From positions 1,487 to 26,234 of the forward strand of contig DITZ01000117.1 of assembly GCA_002422985.1 (NCBI GenBank): DNA of 24,748 nt. Direction: 5' to 3'. Shown here one piece after another: positions 1-7,210 of the stretch (position 1 is its first letter; each line of letters starts with the position of its first letter). Source of the DNA: Sphingomonadales bacterium UBA6171 (lineage in GTDB: Bacteria; Pseudomonadota; Alphaproteobacteria; Sphingomonadales; Sphingomonadaceae). The notes beneath the pieces were generated by a model, which saw only the letters and a list, made by a program, of their open reading frames with translations, was not told the origin of the DNA and searched no databases. The position numbers and the translations under genes are program-made.

Positions 1-78
1 CATGTCGGCCGGTTGCGCCGGCACGGCGGAGGCGGAAAATATGGCCGCAGCGGCCACAGCGAGGTAGAGTGCGCGCAT
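1..78 (-). CDS. Secreted protein, 5' end only (signal peptide)
   Basis: Only the first 26 codons of a leftward gene are in the window; the rest lies beyond base 1. The reading begins MRALYLAVAAAAIFSASAVP and continues AQPADM. This is a textbook Sec signal peptide: a short n-region with Arg2, a hydrophobic core, and a likely cleavage site after the VPA around residue 21. The start at 78 is well supported by a strong Shine-Dalgarno AAGGAG (complement of 84-89) five bases upstream. The mature protein is not visible, so its function is unknown; it should be periplasmic or exported. It is divergent from the small membrane protein starting at 157. Confidence 0.75.
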   Translation of the reverse strand, partial: MRALYLAVAAAAIFSASAVPAQPADM

Positions 79-156
79 GGTTTCTCCTTTGAAACATACC
101 ATCCCTATGCCCGCAACCCATTCGCCAAACAAGCAGATGCCGGCTATCAGGCCGCG

Positions 157-366
157 ATGCGTGAGCTTTTCACCGCACCTGTCACCCTTGCCGCCGCCGC
201 CGGTGCCGCCCTGCTCCTTATCGCCTCGGCCATCGGCAGCCGGCGGCGGGGCCTGGGGCGCTGGTCCCTGCTGCCCTATGATTATCTGATGCTGCTGTCT
301 GCCGCGACGCTGCTGGTCGCGCTGGCGCATCTGGCGCGGCTGTGGCGCGACGGGCTATTCCAGTAA
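157..366 (+). CDS. Small membrane protein with two transmembrane helices
   Basis: A 69-residue protein starting MRELFTAPVTLAAAAGAALL. I do not recognise a named family. Two hydrophobic segments (about residues 4-26 and 40-60) are joined by a basic loop (GSRRRGLGRW), and the C-terminus is also basic, which suggests a small inner-membrane hairpin. The frame is open upstream to base 13, but that extension would run over the divergent secreted gene and reads like non-coding sequence, so the ATG at 157 is preferred. It has only a weak ribosome-binding site. The gene ends six bases before the stop of the convergent SIMPL gene. Expression is not proven by the sequence. Confidence 0.55.
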   Translation: MRELFTAPVTLAAAAGAALLLIASAIGSRRRGLGRWSLLPYDYLMLLSAATLLVALAHLARLWRDGLFQ

Positions 367-380
367 ACAGGCTATTCCAG
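353..380. repeat. Direct repeat across two convergent stop codons
   Basis: The 11-mer GGCTATTCCAG occurs at 353-363 and again at 370-380, a 17-base period. The first copy is the end of the small membrane protein, just before its TAA. The second covers the TAG of the leftward SIMPL gene. It looks like a small tandem duplication at the junction of two convergent genes. Confidence 0.6.
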
Positions 381-1079
381 GAAATAGTCGATCGTCGTGA
401 CCACCCTCACCTTCTGATAGGGGGTGTCCGTTCCCGATCCGCTTTCGCCGTCGCGTCCGGTGATGGAAAACAGCCCCTGTGTCGCCTGCCTGATGCCCCC
501 GACGCCGGTTTCGCTGTCGGCCGCAAATTGCTCCGCGGCGGCGCGGGCGCTTTTGGTCGCCTCGGCAATCATCGCCGGTTTTATCGCATTCAGCCTGGTG
601 AAGCTGTAGCTCAGCCCGCCGCCGCCATCGCTGTCGATGGCCACGCCGTTGCGGATCATCTCCGCCTGATTGGCGAAGGCCGCCTGCATGCGCTTCACAT
701 CGGTGGTGCGCGCCAGGAATCGCTGGCGGATGGTGATGTTGAGCCGGCCGGCATTGCTGTCAAAATATTGGCTGACCGACGATCCGCGCGGCTGGATTTC
801 CGCGGGCGTGAAGCCCTGCGCGCCAAGGAATGTGCGCACGGCGGCCGCATCCGCGTCAGACCGCGCCTGCACGGCGGCCAGGTCAGAGCCGTTGGACTGG
901 GTGGCGATGGTCCAGGTCGCCAGATCGGCTTCCACATCGCGTTCCGCCACGCCGCGCACCGTTACCAGCGCCGGGCCCTGCCGGATGTCGGCCAGCCCGC
1001 CCGCCACAAAAAAGCCGGCGAGCGCCACGCCCAGCCCGATCAGGCCGCCCGACAGCAGGGTTGAATTGGTCCAGTCCAT
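372..1079 (-). CDS. SIMPL-domain (DUF541) membrane-anchored periplasmic protein
   Basis: A 235-residue protein. It has one N-terminal membrane anchor (about residues 7-30, glycine-rich GGLIGLGVALAGFF). A SIMPL/DUF541 domain follows, beginning with the family-like VTVRGVAERDVEADLATW and ending with the typical segment in which ATKSARAAAEQFAAD precedes GVGGIRQATQG. The family is periplasmic; members have been linked to oxidative stress and to envelope interactions, but no specific reaction is established. The frame is open to an earlier ATG at 1112. The ATG at 1079 is chosen because GGGAG lies about ten bases upstream and the anchor then sits at the very N-terminus. The upstream DNA carries the 27-bp-period repeats at 1123-1191, each containing a leftward TTGACA. 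Confidence 0.88.
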   Translation of the reverse strand: MDWTNSTLLSGGLIGLGVALAGFFVAGGLADIRQGPALVTVRGVAERDVEADLATWTIATQSNGSDLAAVQARSDADAAAVRTFLGAQGFTPAEIQPRGSSVSQYFDSNAGRLNITIRQRFLARTTDVKRMQAAFANQAEMIRNGVAIDSDGGGGLSYSFTRLNAIKPAMIAEATKSARAAAEQFAADSETGVGGIRQATQGLFSITGRDGESGSGTDTPYQKVRVVTTIDYFLE

Positions 1080-1122
1080 GCGCCGCACTCTCCCGTCCGG
1101 CGAATTCGGCATGAAGCCTGCA

Positions 1123-1191
1123 CCGCTGTCAAGCGGCTAAAAGGCCCTGCCGCTGTCAAGCGGCAACCAGCATACGCCGCTGTCAAGCGGC
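1123..1191. repeat. Three 15-bp hairpin repeats at 27-bp period
   Basis: The 15-mer CCGCTGTCAAGCGGC occurs perfectly at 1123-1137, 1150-1164 and 1177-1191, exactly 27 bases apart. The 12-base spacers differ. Each copy is a small inverted repeat (CCGC/GCGG around TGTCAA); the middle copy extends to a six-base-pair stem TGCCGC/GCGGCA. Read on the minus strand, each loop is TTGACA, a perfect -35 hexamer pointing toward the SIMPL gene. The array lies between the divergent SIMPL and glyoxalase genes. Confidence 0.85.
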
Positions 1192-1247
1192 CACAAAGCC
1201 GGACCTGCCGCTTCTGCCCCTTTTGGACGGCGCGACAAGGCGCTATC

Positions 1248-1673
1248 ATGGCGGGCATGAAATATCTCCACACCATGATCCGCATATCCGATCCGCAAGC
1301 GACGATCCGCTTCTTCAACCTGCTTGGCCTGAAGGAACTGCGACGGATGGACAATGAACAGGGCCGGTTCACGCTCATCTTCCTGGCCGCGCCCGGTGAC
1401 GAATCGGCGCAGATCGAGCTGACGCATAATTGGGACGAGCAGGGCTATGGCGAGGGCCGCAATTTCGGCCATGTCGCCTATGCGGTGGAGGATATCTATG
1501 CCACCTGCCAGCGGCTGGCGGATGCCGGCATCCCCATCAACCGCCCGCCGCGCGACGGGCATATGGCCTTTGTCCGCACCCCGGACGGCATTTCGGTGGA
1601 ACTGCTGCAAATGGGCGACCGGCTGCCGCCCGCCGAGCCATGGGCGTCGGCCGCCAATATCGGCCACTGGTGA
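1248..1673 (+). CDS. gloA: Glyoxalase I (lactoylglutathione lyase), VOC family
   Basis: A 141-residue cytosolic enzyme. It isomerises the methylglyoxal-glutathione hemithioacetal to S-lactoylglutathione, the first glyoxalase step. Two beta-alpha-beta-beta-beta VOC modules are visible. The four expected metal ligands are His8 (LHTMIRIS), Glu57 (IELTHNW), His75 (FGHVAYAV) and Glu118 (ISVELLQ), matching the His/Glu/His/Glu pattern of proteobacterial GloA. An AAGG lies seven bases before the ATG at 1248. A second ATG at 1257 would place the first ligand at residue 5, as in E. coli, and is also possible. The stop overlaps the start of gloB in TGATG, so the two glyoxalase steps are translationally coupled. 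Confidence 0.92.
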   Translation: MAGMKYLHTMIRISDPQATIRFFNLLGLKELRRMDNEQGRFTLIFLAAPGDESAQIELTHNWDEQGYGEGRNFGHVAYAVEDIYATCQRLADAGIPINRPPRDGHMAFVRTPDGISVELLQMGDRLPPAEPWASAANIGHW

Positions 1674-2407
1674 TGGAGAAAGCCCCACTCGCCCCCGTGC
1701 ACCGCGTGCCCGTGCTGTCCGACAATTATGTCTGGCTGTTCGAATATGCCCCCGGCCTCTGCGCCGTGCTGGACCCGGCCGAAGCCGCACCCGTGCTGGC
1801 GGCGGCAGAGGGGCTGGGCCTGCGCATCAGCCATATCCTCAACACCCACTGGCATCCCGATCATGTCGGCGGCAATCTTGCCATCAAGGCGGCCAGCGGC
1901 TGCGCCATCATCGGGCCGGCGCGGGAGAAGGACCGTATCCCCGGTATCGACCGGGCGGTGGACGAAGGCGAGCAGGTGGGGCTGGGGAAGCATGTGGGCG
2001 ACATATTGTTCGTCGGCGCGCATACCGCCGGCCATATCGCCTATTATTTCCCCTGGGCGCGCGCGCTGTTCTGCGGCGACACGATGTTCGCCATGGGCTG
2101 CGGCCGATTGTTTGAAGGAACGGCGGACGACATGTTCGCGGCACTGGCCAAATTCCGCCGGCTGCCGGCCAGCACGCGCATCTTCTGCGCGCATGAATAT
2201 ACGCTCTCCAACGCGCGCTTTGCCGTGACGGTGGAGCCGGACAATGCGGCACTGGCGGCGCGTTATGCCGCGGTTCAGGCGGCGCGGGCAAATAATGAGG
2301 CAACCGTGCCCTTTCTGCTGGCGGATGAACTGGCGACCAATCCCTTCATTCGGGCAGCCGACAGCGCGGAACTGGGGCTGAGGAGGAGGGCCAAGGATGC
2401 GTTCTGA
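1673..2407 (+). CDS. gloB: Glyoxalase II (hydroxyacylglutathione hydrolase)
   Basis: A 244-residue metallo-beta-lactamase-fold hydrolase. It cleaves S-lactoylglutathione to lactate and glutathione. The metal-binding THWHPDH motif is at residues 58-64, followed by HTAGH at 117-121, GDT at 135-137, the glyoxalase-II signature GCGRLFEG at 142-149, and HEY near 174. The C-terminal helical domain that binds glutathione in this family is present. The start at 1673 shares one base with the gloA stop. The open frame runs further upstream inside gloA, but the residues before MEKAPLAP are not family-like. The 3' end overlaps the downstream lipoprotein gene by eleven bases. Confidence 0.95.
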   Translation: MEKAPLAPVHRVPVLSDNYVWLFEYAPGLCAVLDPAEAAPVLAAAEGLGLRISHILNTHWHPDHVGGNLAIKAASGCAIIGPAREKDRIPGIDRAVDEGEQVGLGKHVGDILFVGAHTAGHIAYYFPWARALFCGDTMFAMGCGRLFEGTADDMFAALAKFRRLPASTRIFCAHEYTLSNARFAVTVEPDNAALAARYAAVQAARANNEATVPFLLADELATNPFIRAADSAELGLRRRAKDAF

Positions 2408-2807
2408 GCAGATAATGCTGCTGGCCGGGCTGGCGCTGCTGGCCGCCTGCGCGCCTGCCTCGCCGCCGGCCGCCGCCGCCCCGGCACCGGGCCGGGTGGA
2501 TGTGGCGACCTTCAAGGCCACCGGCGCGCCGCGCCGCTGCATCCCCTTGCGCAACACGCAGCTGACGGGCGCCGGCGATAATCATGCCATGGCGCGCAGC
2601 GGTGCCAACCGCTGGTGGCGCAACGAACTGCGCACCCGCTGCCCGGCCATGTCGCGCAACCATACCATCGTGCTGCGCACCACCACCGGCCAGATGTGCG
2701 ACATGGACATGTTCGAGATCATCGATCCGGTGTCGCGCATGAGTTTCGGCTCGTGCAGCCTGGGGATGTTCACGCCGGTGGAAGTGCCACGCGGCGCAAG
2801 CTGGTAG
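2397..2807 (+). CDS. Lipoprotein, DUF6491-like
   Basis: A 136-residue protein with a lipoprotein signal peptide: hydrophobic residues 6-17 and a lipobox LLAAC with the lipidated cysteine at 18. An Ala/Pro-rich linker follows. The globular part has four cysteines (48, 82, 101, 120), which could form two disulfides in the periplasm. The pattern RRCIPL, then WWRNELRTRCP, then CDMD and SCSLGMF resembles DUF6491; this is recall of a pattern and not a search result. No function is known. The strong ribosome-binding site AGGAGGAGGG lies inside the end of gloB, eleven bases of overlap, so the gene is probably co-transcribed with gloAB. There is no obvious biochemical link to methylglyoxal. Confidence 0.82.
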   Translation: MRSEQIMLLAGLALLAACAPASPPAAAAPAPGRVDVATFKATGAPRRCIPLRNTQLTGAGDNHAMARSGANRWWRNELRTRCPAMSRNHTIVLRTTTGQMCDMDMFEIIDPVSRMSFGSCSLGMFTPVEVPRGASW

Positions 2808-2862
2808 CGCCGTTTCGCCGCGCGATTTGCGGAAATGCCGCGGGGCGACTATCGCGACGCGC

Positions 2863-4188
2863 ATGATTGTTACCCGTTTCGCTCCTTCGCCCACCGGCCG
2901 GCTGCATGTCGGCAATGTCCGCACCGCGCTGCTGAACTGGCTGCTGGCGCGCCAGGCCGGCGGCCGCTTCCTGCTGCGGCTGGACGATACCGACAGCGCG
3001 CGCTCCACCGAAGCCTTTGCCCAATCCATCCGCGACGATCTGGCCTGGCTGGGCATGGCGCCGGATGCGGAGGAAAAACAGTCGGACCGGATGGCGCGCT
3101 ATGAAGCCGTGCTGGAGCAGCTGGCGGCGGCCGGCCATGTCTATCGCGCCTATGAAACGCCCGACGAGCTGGACCTGAAGCGCAAGGTGCTGCTGGGGCG
3201 CGGCCTGCCGCCGGTCTATGATCGCGCCGCACTGGCCCTGACCGACGATGACCATGCCCGCTTGGCCGCCGAAGGCCGCCACCCGCACTGGCGTTTTCGC
3301 CTGTCGGCCGATCTGCCGCACAATTGGACCGACCTTGTCCGCGGCCCGTCGCATATCGACCCGGCCTCGCTGTCCGATCCGGTCATCCGCCGGGCCGATG
3401 GCAGCTGGCTCTATATGCTGCCATCGGTGATCGACGATGTGGACATGGGTGTGACGCATGTGGTGCGGGGTGAAGATCATGTGACCAACACCGGCATCCA
3501 GTTGCAGATGTTCGCCGCCATGGGGGCCGCCGCGCCGCTGTTCGGCCATGCGGCGCTGCTCACCGGGGCGGACGGCGCGCTGTCGAAGCGGCTCGGCTCC
3601 ATCGGTGTGGCGGAATTCCGCGACCGGGGCATCGAGCCGATTGCGGTGAAGGCGCTGCTGGCGCGGCTGGGCACCTCGCTGCCAGTCGAGCCGCTGACGT
3701 CAGACGCGCCGCTGATTGCCGCCTTTGACATCGGCCATCTCGGCCGGGCGACCGCGCGCTTTGACGAGCTGGAGCTGGAGCGGCTGAACGCGGCCATCCT
3801 GCACCACTTCGATCATGCCGCCGTCGCCGGGCGCACGCAGCTGAGCGCGGCCGAGTGGAATCTGGTGCGCGGCAATATCAGCAGCGTGGCGCAAGCCGAT
3901 ATCTGGAAGCCGGTGCTGTCCGGCGACATCGCCGCGCCGGCCATGGCGGCGGAGGACAGGGCCTTTCTGGCCGATGCGGCGGAAATCCTGGCCGCCCTTC
4001 CCTTCGATGAGGCTGTATGGGGGGCGCTGACCGCCGCATTGAAGGAAAAGACCGGTCGCAAGGGCAAGCCGCTGTTCCAGCCGCTGCGCCTCGCGCTCAC
4101 CGGCCAGCCCCATGGGCCGGACATGGGCGCGATGCTGCCGCTGATCGGACAGGCGCGCGCGCTCCAGCGGCTGCGGGCCGCTATCTAG
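2863..4188 (+). CDS. gltX: Glutamyl-tRNA synthetase, short form
   Basis: A 441-residue class I aminoacyl-tRNA synthetase that charges glutamate onto tRNA. The Rossmann domain opens with RFAPSPTGRLHVGN, with the HIGH-type motif HVGN at 15-18. The KMSKS-type motif is ALSKR at 239-243. The cysteine-rich zinc site of E. coli GluRS is absent; the equivalent segment reads YRAYETPDELDLKRK. The protein is about 30 residues shorter than E. coli GltX, with a compact anticodon-binding domain. The open frame begins at 2827, but MIVTRFAPSPTG at 2863 is the family N-terminus. Since gatCAB lies in the same window, this enzyme may be non-discriminating and also charge tRNA(Gln); that is inference. Confidence 0.95.
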   Translation: MIVTRFAPSPTGRLHVGNVRTALLNWLLARQAGGRFLLRLDDTDSARSTEAFAQSIRDDLAWLGMAPDAEEKQSDRMARYEAVLEQLAAAGHVYRAYETPDELDLKRKVLLGRGLPPVYDRAALALTDDDHARLAAEGRHPHWRFRLSADLPHNWTDLVRGPSHIDPASLSDPVIRRADGSWLYMLPSVIDDVDMGVTHVVRGEDHVTNTGIQLQMFAAMGAAAPLFGHAALLTGADGALSKRLGSIGVAEFRDRGIEPIAVKALLARLGTSLPVEPLTSDAPLIAAFDIGHLGRATARFDELELERLNAAILHHFDHAAVAGRTQLSAAEWNLVRGNISSVAQADIWKPVLSGDIAAPAMAAEDRAFLADAAEILAALPFDEAVWGALTAALKEKTGRKGKPLFQPLRLALTGQPHGPDMGAMLPLIGQARALQRLRAAI

Positions 4189-4218
4189 CCCTGGAACCGC
4201 AACAGGCTGTTCATTTGC

Positions 4219-4248
4219 TGAACGCGGCGGCTGTGAACGCGGCGGCTG
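4219..4248. repeat. Perfect 15-bp tandem duplication
   Basis: TGAACGCGGCGGCTG is present twice in immediate succession (4219-4233 and 4234-4248). It lies in the 147-bp gap between the convergent gltX and DUF815 genes. The rest of the gap shows no clear terminator hairpin and no gene. Confidence 0.8.
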
Positions 4249-4335
4249 ATGGGCGGCATGGCGTTCAGGCTGCCAAAAGGGCGATACCAGTTATCGCGGT
4301 GCAGCCACGGTTCGGGCGCAAGGTGGTGAACAATG

Positions 4336-5139
4336 TCAGCGCTTCTGTCGTGTCAGCACCTCGGTGCGATAATGCCAGGCTGTGCGACCCGACCGGCCGC
4401 CGCGCGACAAAGCGAACGCGATGGCATCCTCCGGGTCCGGTGTCAGGCCTTCGGCGGCCAGATGGCCGCGCACCATCGCCAGATAAGTGTCCTGATCGGG
4501 TGGATGGAAGCCCAGCACCAGCCCGAAACGGTCCACCAGCGCCAGCTCATCATCCATATGGTCGCGGGCGTGCCGCACCTCCTGCTCGCCATGCGCGGGT
4601 GCGCGGCGCAGCAGATGGCGGTGGTTGGAGGTGACGACAAGCCGCACATTGGCCGGACGCGCCGCCACGCCGCCGTCCAGCAGCGATCGCAGCACCCGCG
4701 CCGCGCCGTCGCCGGCATCAAAGGCGAGATCATCGACGAACAGGATGAAGGCCCGGCTGCACGGCGCCAGCCGGGCGAACAGCGCGGGCGCGCCGCTCAG
4801 CCCGTCGGCACCGGTTTCCACCAGCGACAGGCCGGCCTCCATCGCCAGCGCGCGGGTGAGGGCGGACTTGCCCATGCCGCGCGCGCCCCACAACAGGCTG
4901 TCATGCGCCGCGCCGCGCCCGGCCAGCGCCGCAAAATTCCGGCGGAGCGCGGCGATCTGGCTGTCCACCCCATGGAAGCGCGCCGCGGGCAGCGTGGCGG
5001 CGGGCGGCAGCGCCACCAGCCGGCTGCCATTCCAGCCCATCACCGGCGTGTGCGCCGGGTCGGCTTCCGGCGGCGGCGCGGGGGCCAGCCGTTCCAGTGC
5101 GGCGGCGATGCGGGCGAGGTCTGATTCGTTTCCGGTCAT
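4336..5139 (-). CDS. AAA+ ATPase of the DUF815 family
   Basis: A 267-residue predicted ATPase. The Walker A motif is GARGMGKS at 85-92, and Walker B is FILFVDDLAF with the acidic pair at 136-137. VVTSNHRHLLRR is sensor-like, and the C-terminal GRSGRTAWHY segment resembles the DUF815 ending. The family is widespread and uncharacterised, and the physiological substrate is unknown. The start at 5139 has AGGAG five to six bases upstream. The gene is divergent from yajC-secDF, sharing a 94-bp intergenic region (5140-5233), and converges on gltX. Being next to secDF is positional only. Confidence 0.9.
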   Translation of the reverse strand: MTGNESDLARIAAALERLAPAPPPEADPAHTPVMGWNGSRLVALPPAATLPAARFHGVDSQIAALRRNFAALAGRGAAHDSLLWGARGMGKSALTRALAMEAGLSLVETGADGLSGAPALFARLAPCSRAFILFVDDLAFDAGDGAARVLRSLLDGGVAARPANVRLVVTSNHRHLLRRAPAHGEQEVRHARDHMDDELALVDRFGLVLGFHPPDQDTYLAMVRGHLAAEGLTPDPEDAIAFALSRGGRSGRTAWHYRTEVLTRQKR

Positions 5140-5233
5140 GCGCGCTCCTATGGCCTGTTCGTGCCGATTTGAAAAAGCCGCGCCGGCCGTGTAAGCGCTC
5201 CGGCTCGCACCCCGTCACCCAGGATATCGCACC

Positions 5234-5581
5234 ATGTTCTCTACCCCCGCCTTTGCACAAGCCGCCGGCACGGCCGGATCCGGTACGCAGGGTCTTCTCA
5301 TGCAGATCGTTCCGCTGATCCTGCTGTTCGTGATTTTCTGGTTCCTGATCATCCGCCCGCAGCAGCAGCGCGCCAAACAGCACCGCGCGATGATCGACTC
5401 GGTGAAAAAGGGCGATGATGTGGTCACCGGCGGCGGCCTTGTCGGCCGCGTGCTGAAAGTGACCGACAATGAGCTGGAAATCGAACTGTCGCCAACCGTG
5501 AAGGTGCGCGCGGTGAAGGGCACGCTGCAAAGCGTCACCCCGCGCGGCGCGGCGACGCCTGCCAACGACGCCAAGGGCTGA
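5234..5581 (+). CDS. yajC: Preprotein translocase subunit YajC
   Basis: A 115-residue single-pass inner-membrane protein, part of the accessory SecDF-YajC complex that works with SecYEG. The membrane helix is about residues 22-40 and is followed by the family signature IIRPQQQR. The cytosolic domain DDVVTGGGLVGRVLKVTDNE is the conserved YajC core. The start at 5234 has AGGA about nine bases upstream. It is the first gene of yajC-secD-secF, with only eight bases before secD. Confidence 0.95.
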   Translation: MFSTPAFAQAAGTAGSGTQGLLMQIVPLILLFVIFWFLIIRPQQQRAKQHRAMIDSVKKGDDVVTGGGLVGRVLKVTDNELEIELSPTVKVRAVKGTLQSVTPRGAATPANDAKG

Positions 5582-5589
5582 TCCCGCTT

Positions 5590-7200
5590 ATGCTGGATCT
5601 TCCCAGGTGGAAGGTGTGGAGCATCATCGGCGTCCTGCTCGCCGCGCTGCTGTTCACCCTGCCCAATTTCCTCAGCCAGAGCGTGCTGGATTCACTGCCG
5701 CCCGGCGTGCCTAAGAGCCAGATGAATCTGGGCCTCGATCTGCGCGGCGGCAGCCACATCCTGCTGGAAGGCGCGCGCGCCGACGTGCTGAAGGCGCGGC
5801 TGGAAGCGGTGGAGGGCATCGTCCGCACCGAGCTGCGCCGGGCCGACGGCGGGGCCATCGCGCATCAGGACATGGGCGTGCGCGACGGCGCGCTGAGCTT
5901 CACCGTGCGCAACCCGACCGATGTCGATCGCGCCTATGAGCTGATGCGCGGCCTGTCGCAGCCGGTGGGGCAATTCTCCACCGAGCGCGATCTGGATGTG
6001 CAGCTGGTGGACGGCAACCGCATCACCTTGCGCCCCACCAGCGCCGGCATCGCCCGCCAGACCGATACGGCCATGGCGCAGGCGACCGAGGTTATCCGTC
6101 GGCGGGTGGACGAACTGGGCACGCGCGAGCCGACCATCACCCGGCAGGGCGACACCCGCATCGTGGTGCAGGTGCCCGGCCTTGAGAATCCCGAAGCGCT
6201 GAAGGCGCTGATCGGCAAAACCGCCAAGCTGGAATTCAAGCTGGTGGACGTGGGCGCCGACATGGAAATGGCCGCCAGGGGCCGTGCACCGGCCGGCAGC
6301 CAGGTGCTGCCCTATCCCGGCAATCCCGCCGGCGTGCCCTTCATCGTGGTGAAGCGGCAGGTGCTGGTGTCGGGTGACCAGCTGATGGAAGCGACCCAGG
6401 GCTTCGACCAGCGCGATGGATCGGCCGTGGTGAATATCCGTTTCGACGCGGATGGCGCGCGCCGCTTTGCACGGGTGACGCAGGAAAACACCGGCCGGCC
6501 GTTCGCCATGATCCTCGACGGGCAGGTGCTGTCCGCCCCCAATATCAACGAGCCGATTCTGGGCGGTCAGGCGCAGATTTCCGGCAATTTCACTGTGCAG
6601 ACGGCAAATGAGCTGGCCATCGCGCTGAAATCCGGCAAGCTGCCGGTGCCGCTCTCGGTTATCGAGGAACGCACCGTCGGGCCGGATCTGGGTGCCGACA
6701 GCATCCGCGCCGGCGCCATCGCCTCCATCGGTGCCGTGCTCATCGTCGCCATCTTCATGATCATGACCTATGGCCGCTTCGGCATCTATTCAGTCATCGC
6801 GCTGGTGCTGAACGCAATGCTGATTATCGGCATCATGTCGGTGCTGGGGGCAACGCTGACGCTGCCGGGCATCGCGGGCTTTGTGTTGACCATCGGTGCG
6901 GCCGTGGATGCCAATGTGCTCATCAACGAGCGTATTCGCGAGGAGCTGCGAAAGGGCCGGCCGATCATCTCGTCGATCGAAACGGGCTATACCGAGGCGT
7001 CGCGCACCATTTTTGACGCCAACGTCACCAATGTGATCGCCGCCGTCATCATGTTCTGGTTCGGTTCCGGCCCGATCAAGGGCTTTGCCGTGGTGCTTAT
7101 CATCGGCATCATCACCTCGGTGTTCACCGCGGTCACCGTCACGCGCCTCATGGTGTCTTTCTGGCTCGAGCGATCGCGGCCGAAGACGCTGGTGCTGTAA
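5590..7200 (+). CDS. secD: Protein translocase subunit SecD
   Basis: A 536-residue inner-membrane protein that uses the proton gradient to aid protein export on the periplasmic side. The first helix is about residues 11-28. The conserved GLDLRGG is at 48-54, followed by the large periplasmic P1 domain. Five further helices lie in the C-terminal third, including the family motif GAAVDANVLINERIREE. The length is that of alphaproteobacterial SecD. There is no strong ribosome-binding site, but AAGGG at the end of yajC lies upstream, so translation may be coupled. It is followed ten bases later by secF. Confidence 0.96.
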   Translation: MLDLPRWKVWSIIGVLLAALLFTLPNFLSQSVLDSLPPGVPKSQMNLGLDLRGGSHILLEGARADVLKARLEAVEGIVRTELRRADGGAIAHQDMGVRDGALSFTVRNPTDVDRAYELMRGLSQPVGQFSTERDLDVQLVDGNRITLRPTSAGIARQTDTAMAQATEVIRRRVDELGTREPTITRQGDTRIVVQVPGLENPEALKALIGKTAKLEFKLVDVGADMEMAARGRAPAGSQVLPYPGNPAGVPFIVVKRQVLVSGDQLMEATQGFDQRDGSAVVNIRFDADGARRFARVTQENTGRPFAMILDGQVLSAPNINEPILGGQAQISGNFTVQTANELAIALKSGKLPVPLSVIEERTVGPDLGADSIRAGAIASIGAVLIVAIFMIMTYGRFGIYSVIALVLNAMLIIGIMSVLGATLTLPGIAGFVLTIGAAVDANVLINERIREELRKGRPIISSIETGYTEASRTIFDANVTNVIAAVIMFWFGSGPIKGFAVVLIIGIITSVFTAVTVTRLMVSFWLERSRPKTLVL

Positions 7201-7210
7201 GGATAGCGCC

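Noticed and set aside
13..156. N-terminal extension of the small membrane protein to the ATG at 13
   Set aside because: It would overlap the divergent signal-peptide gene and its strong ribosome-binding site, and its residues look non-coding.
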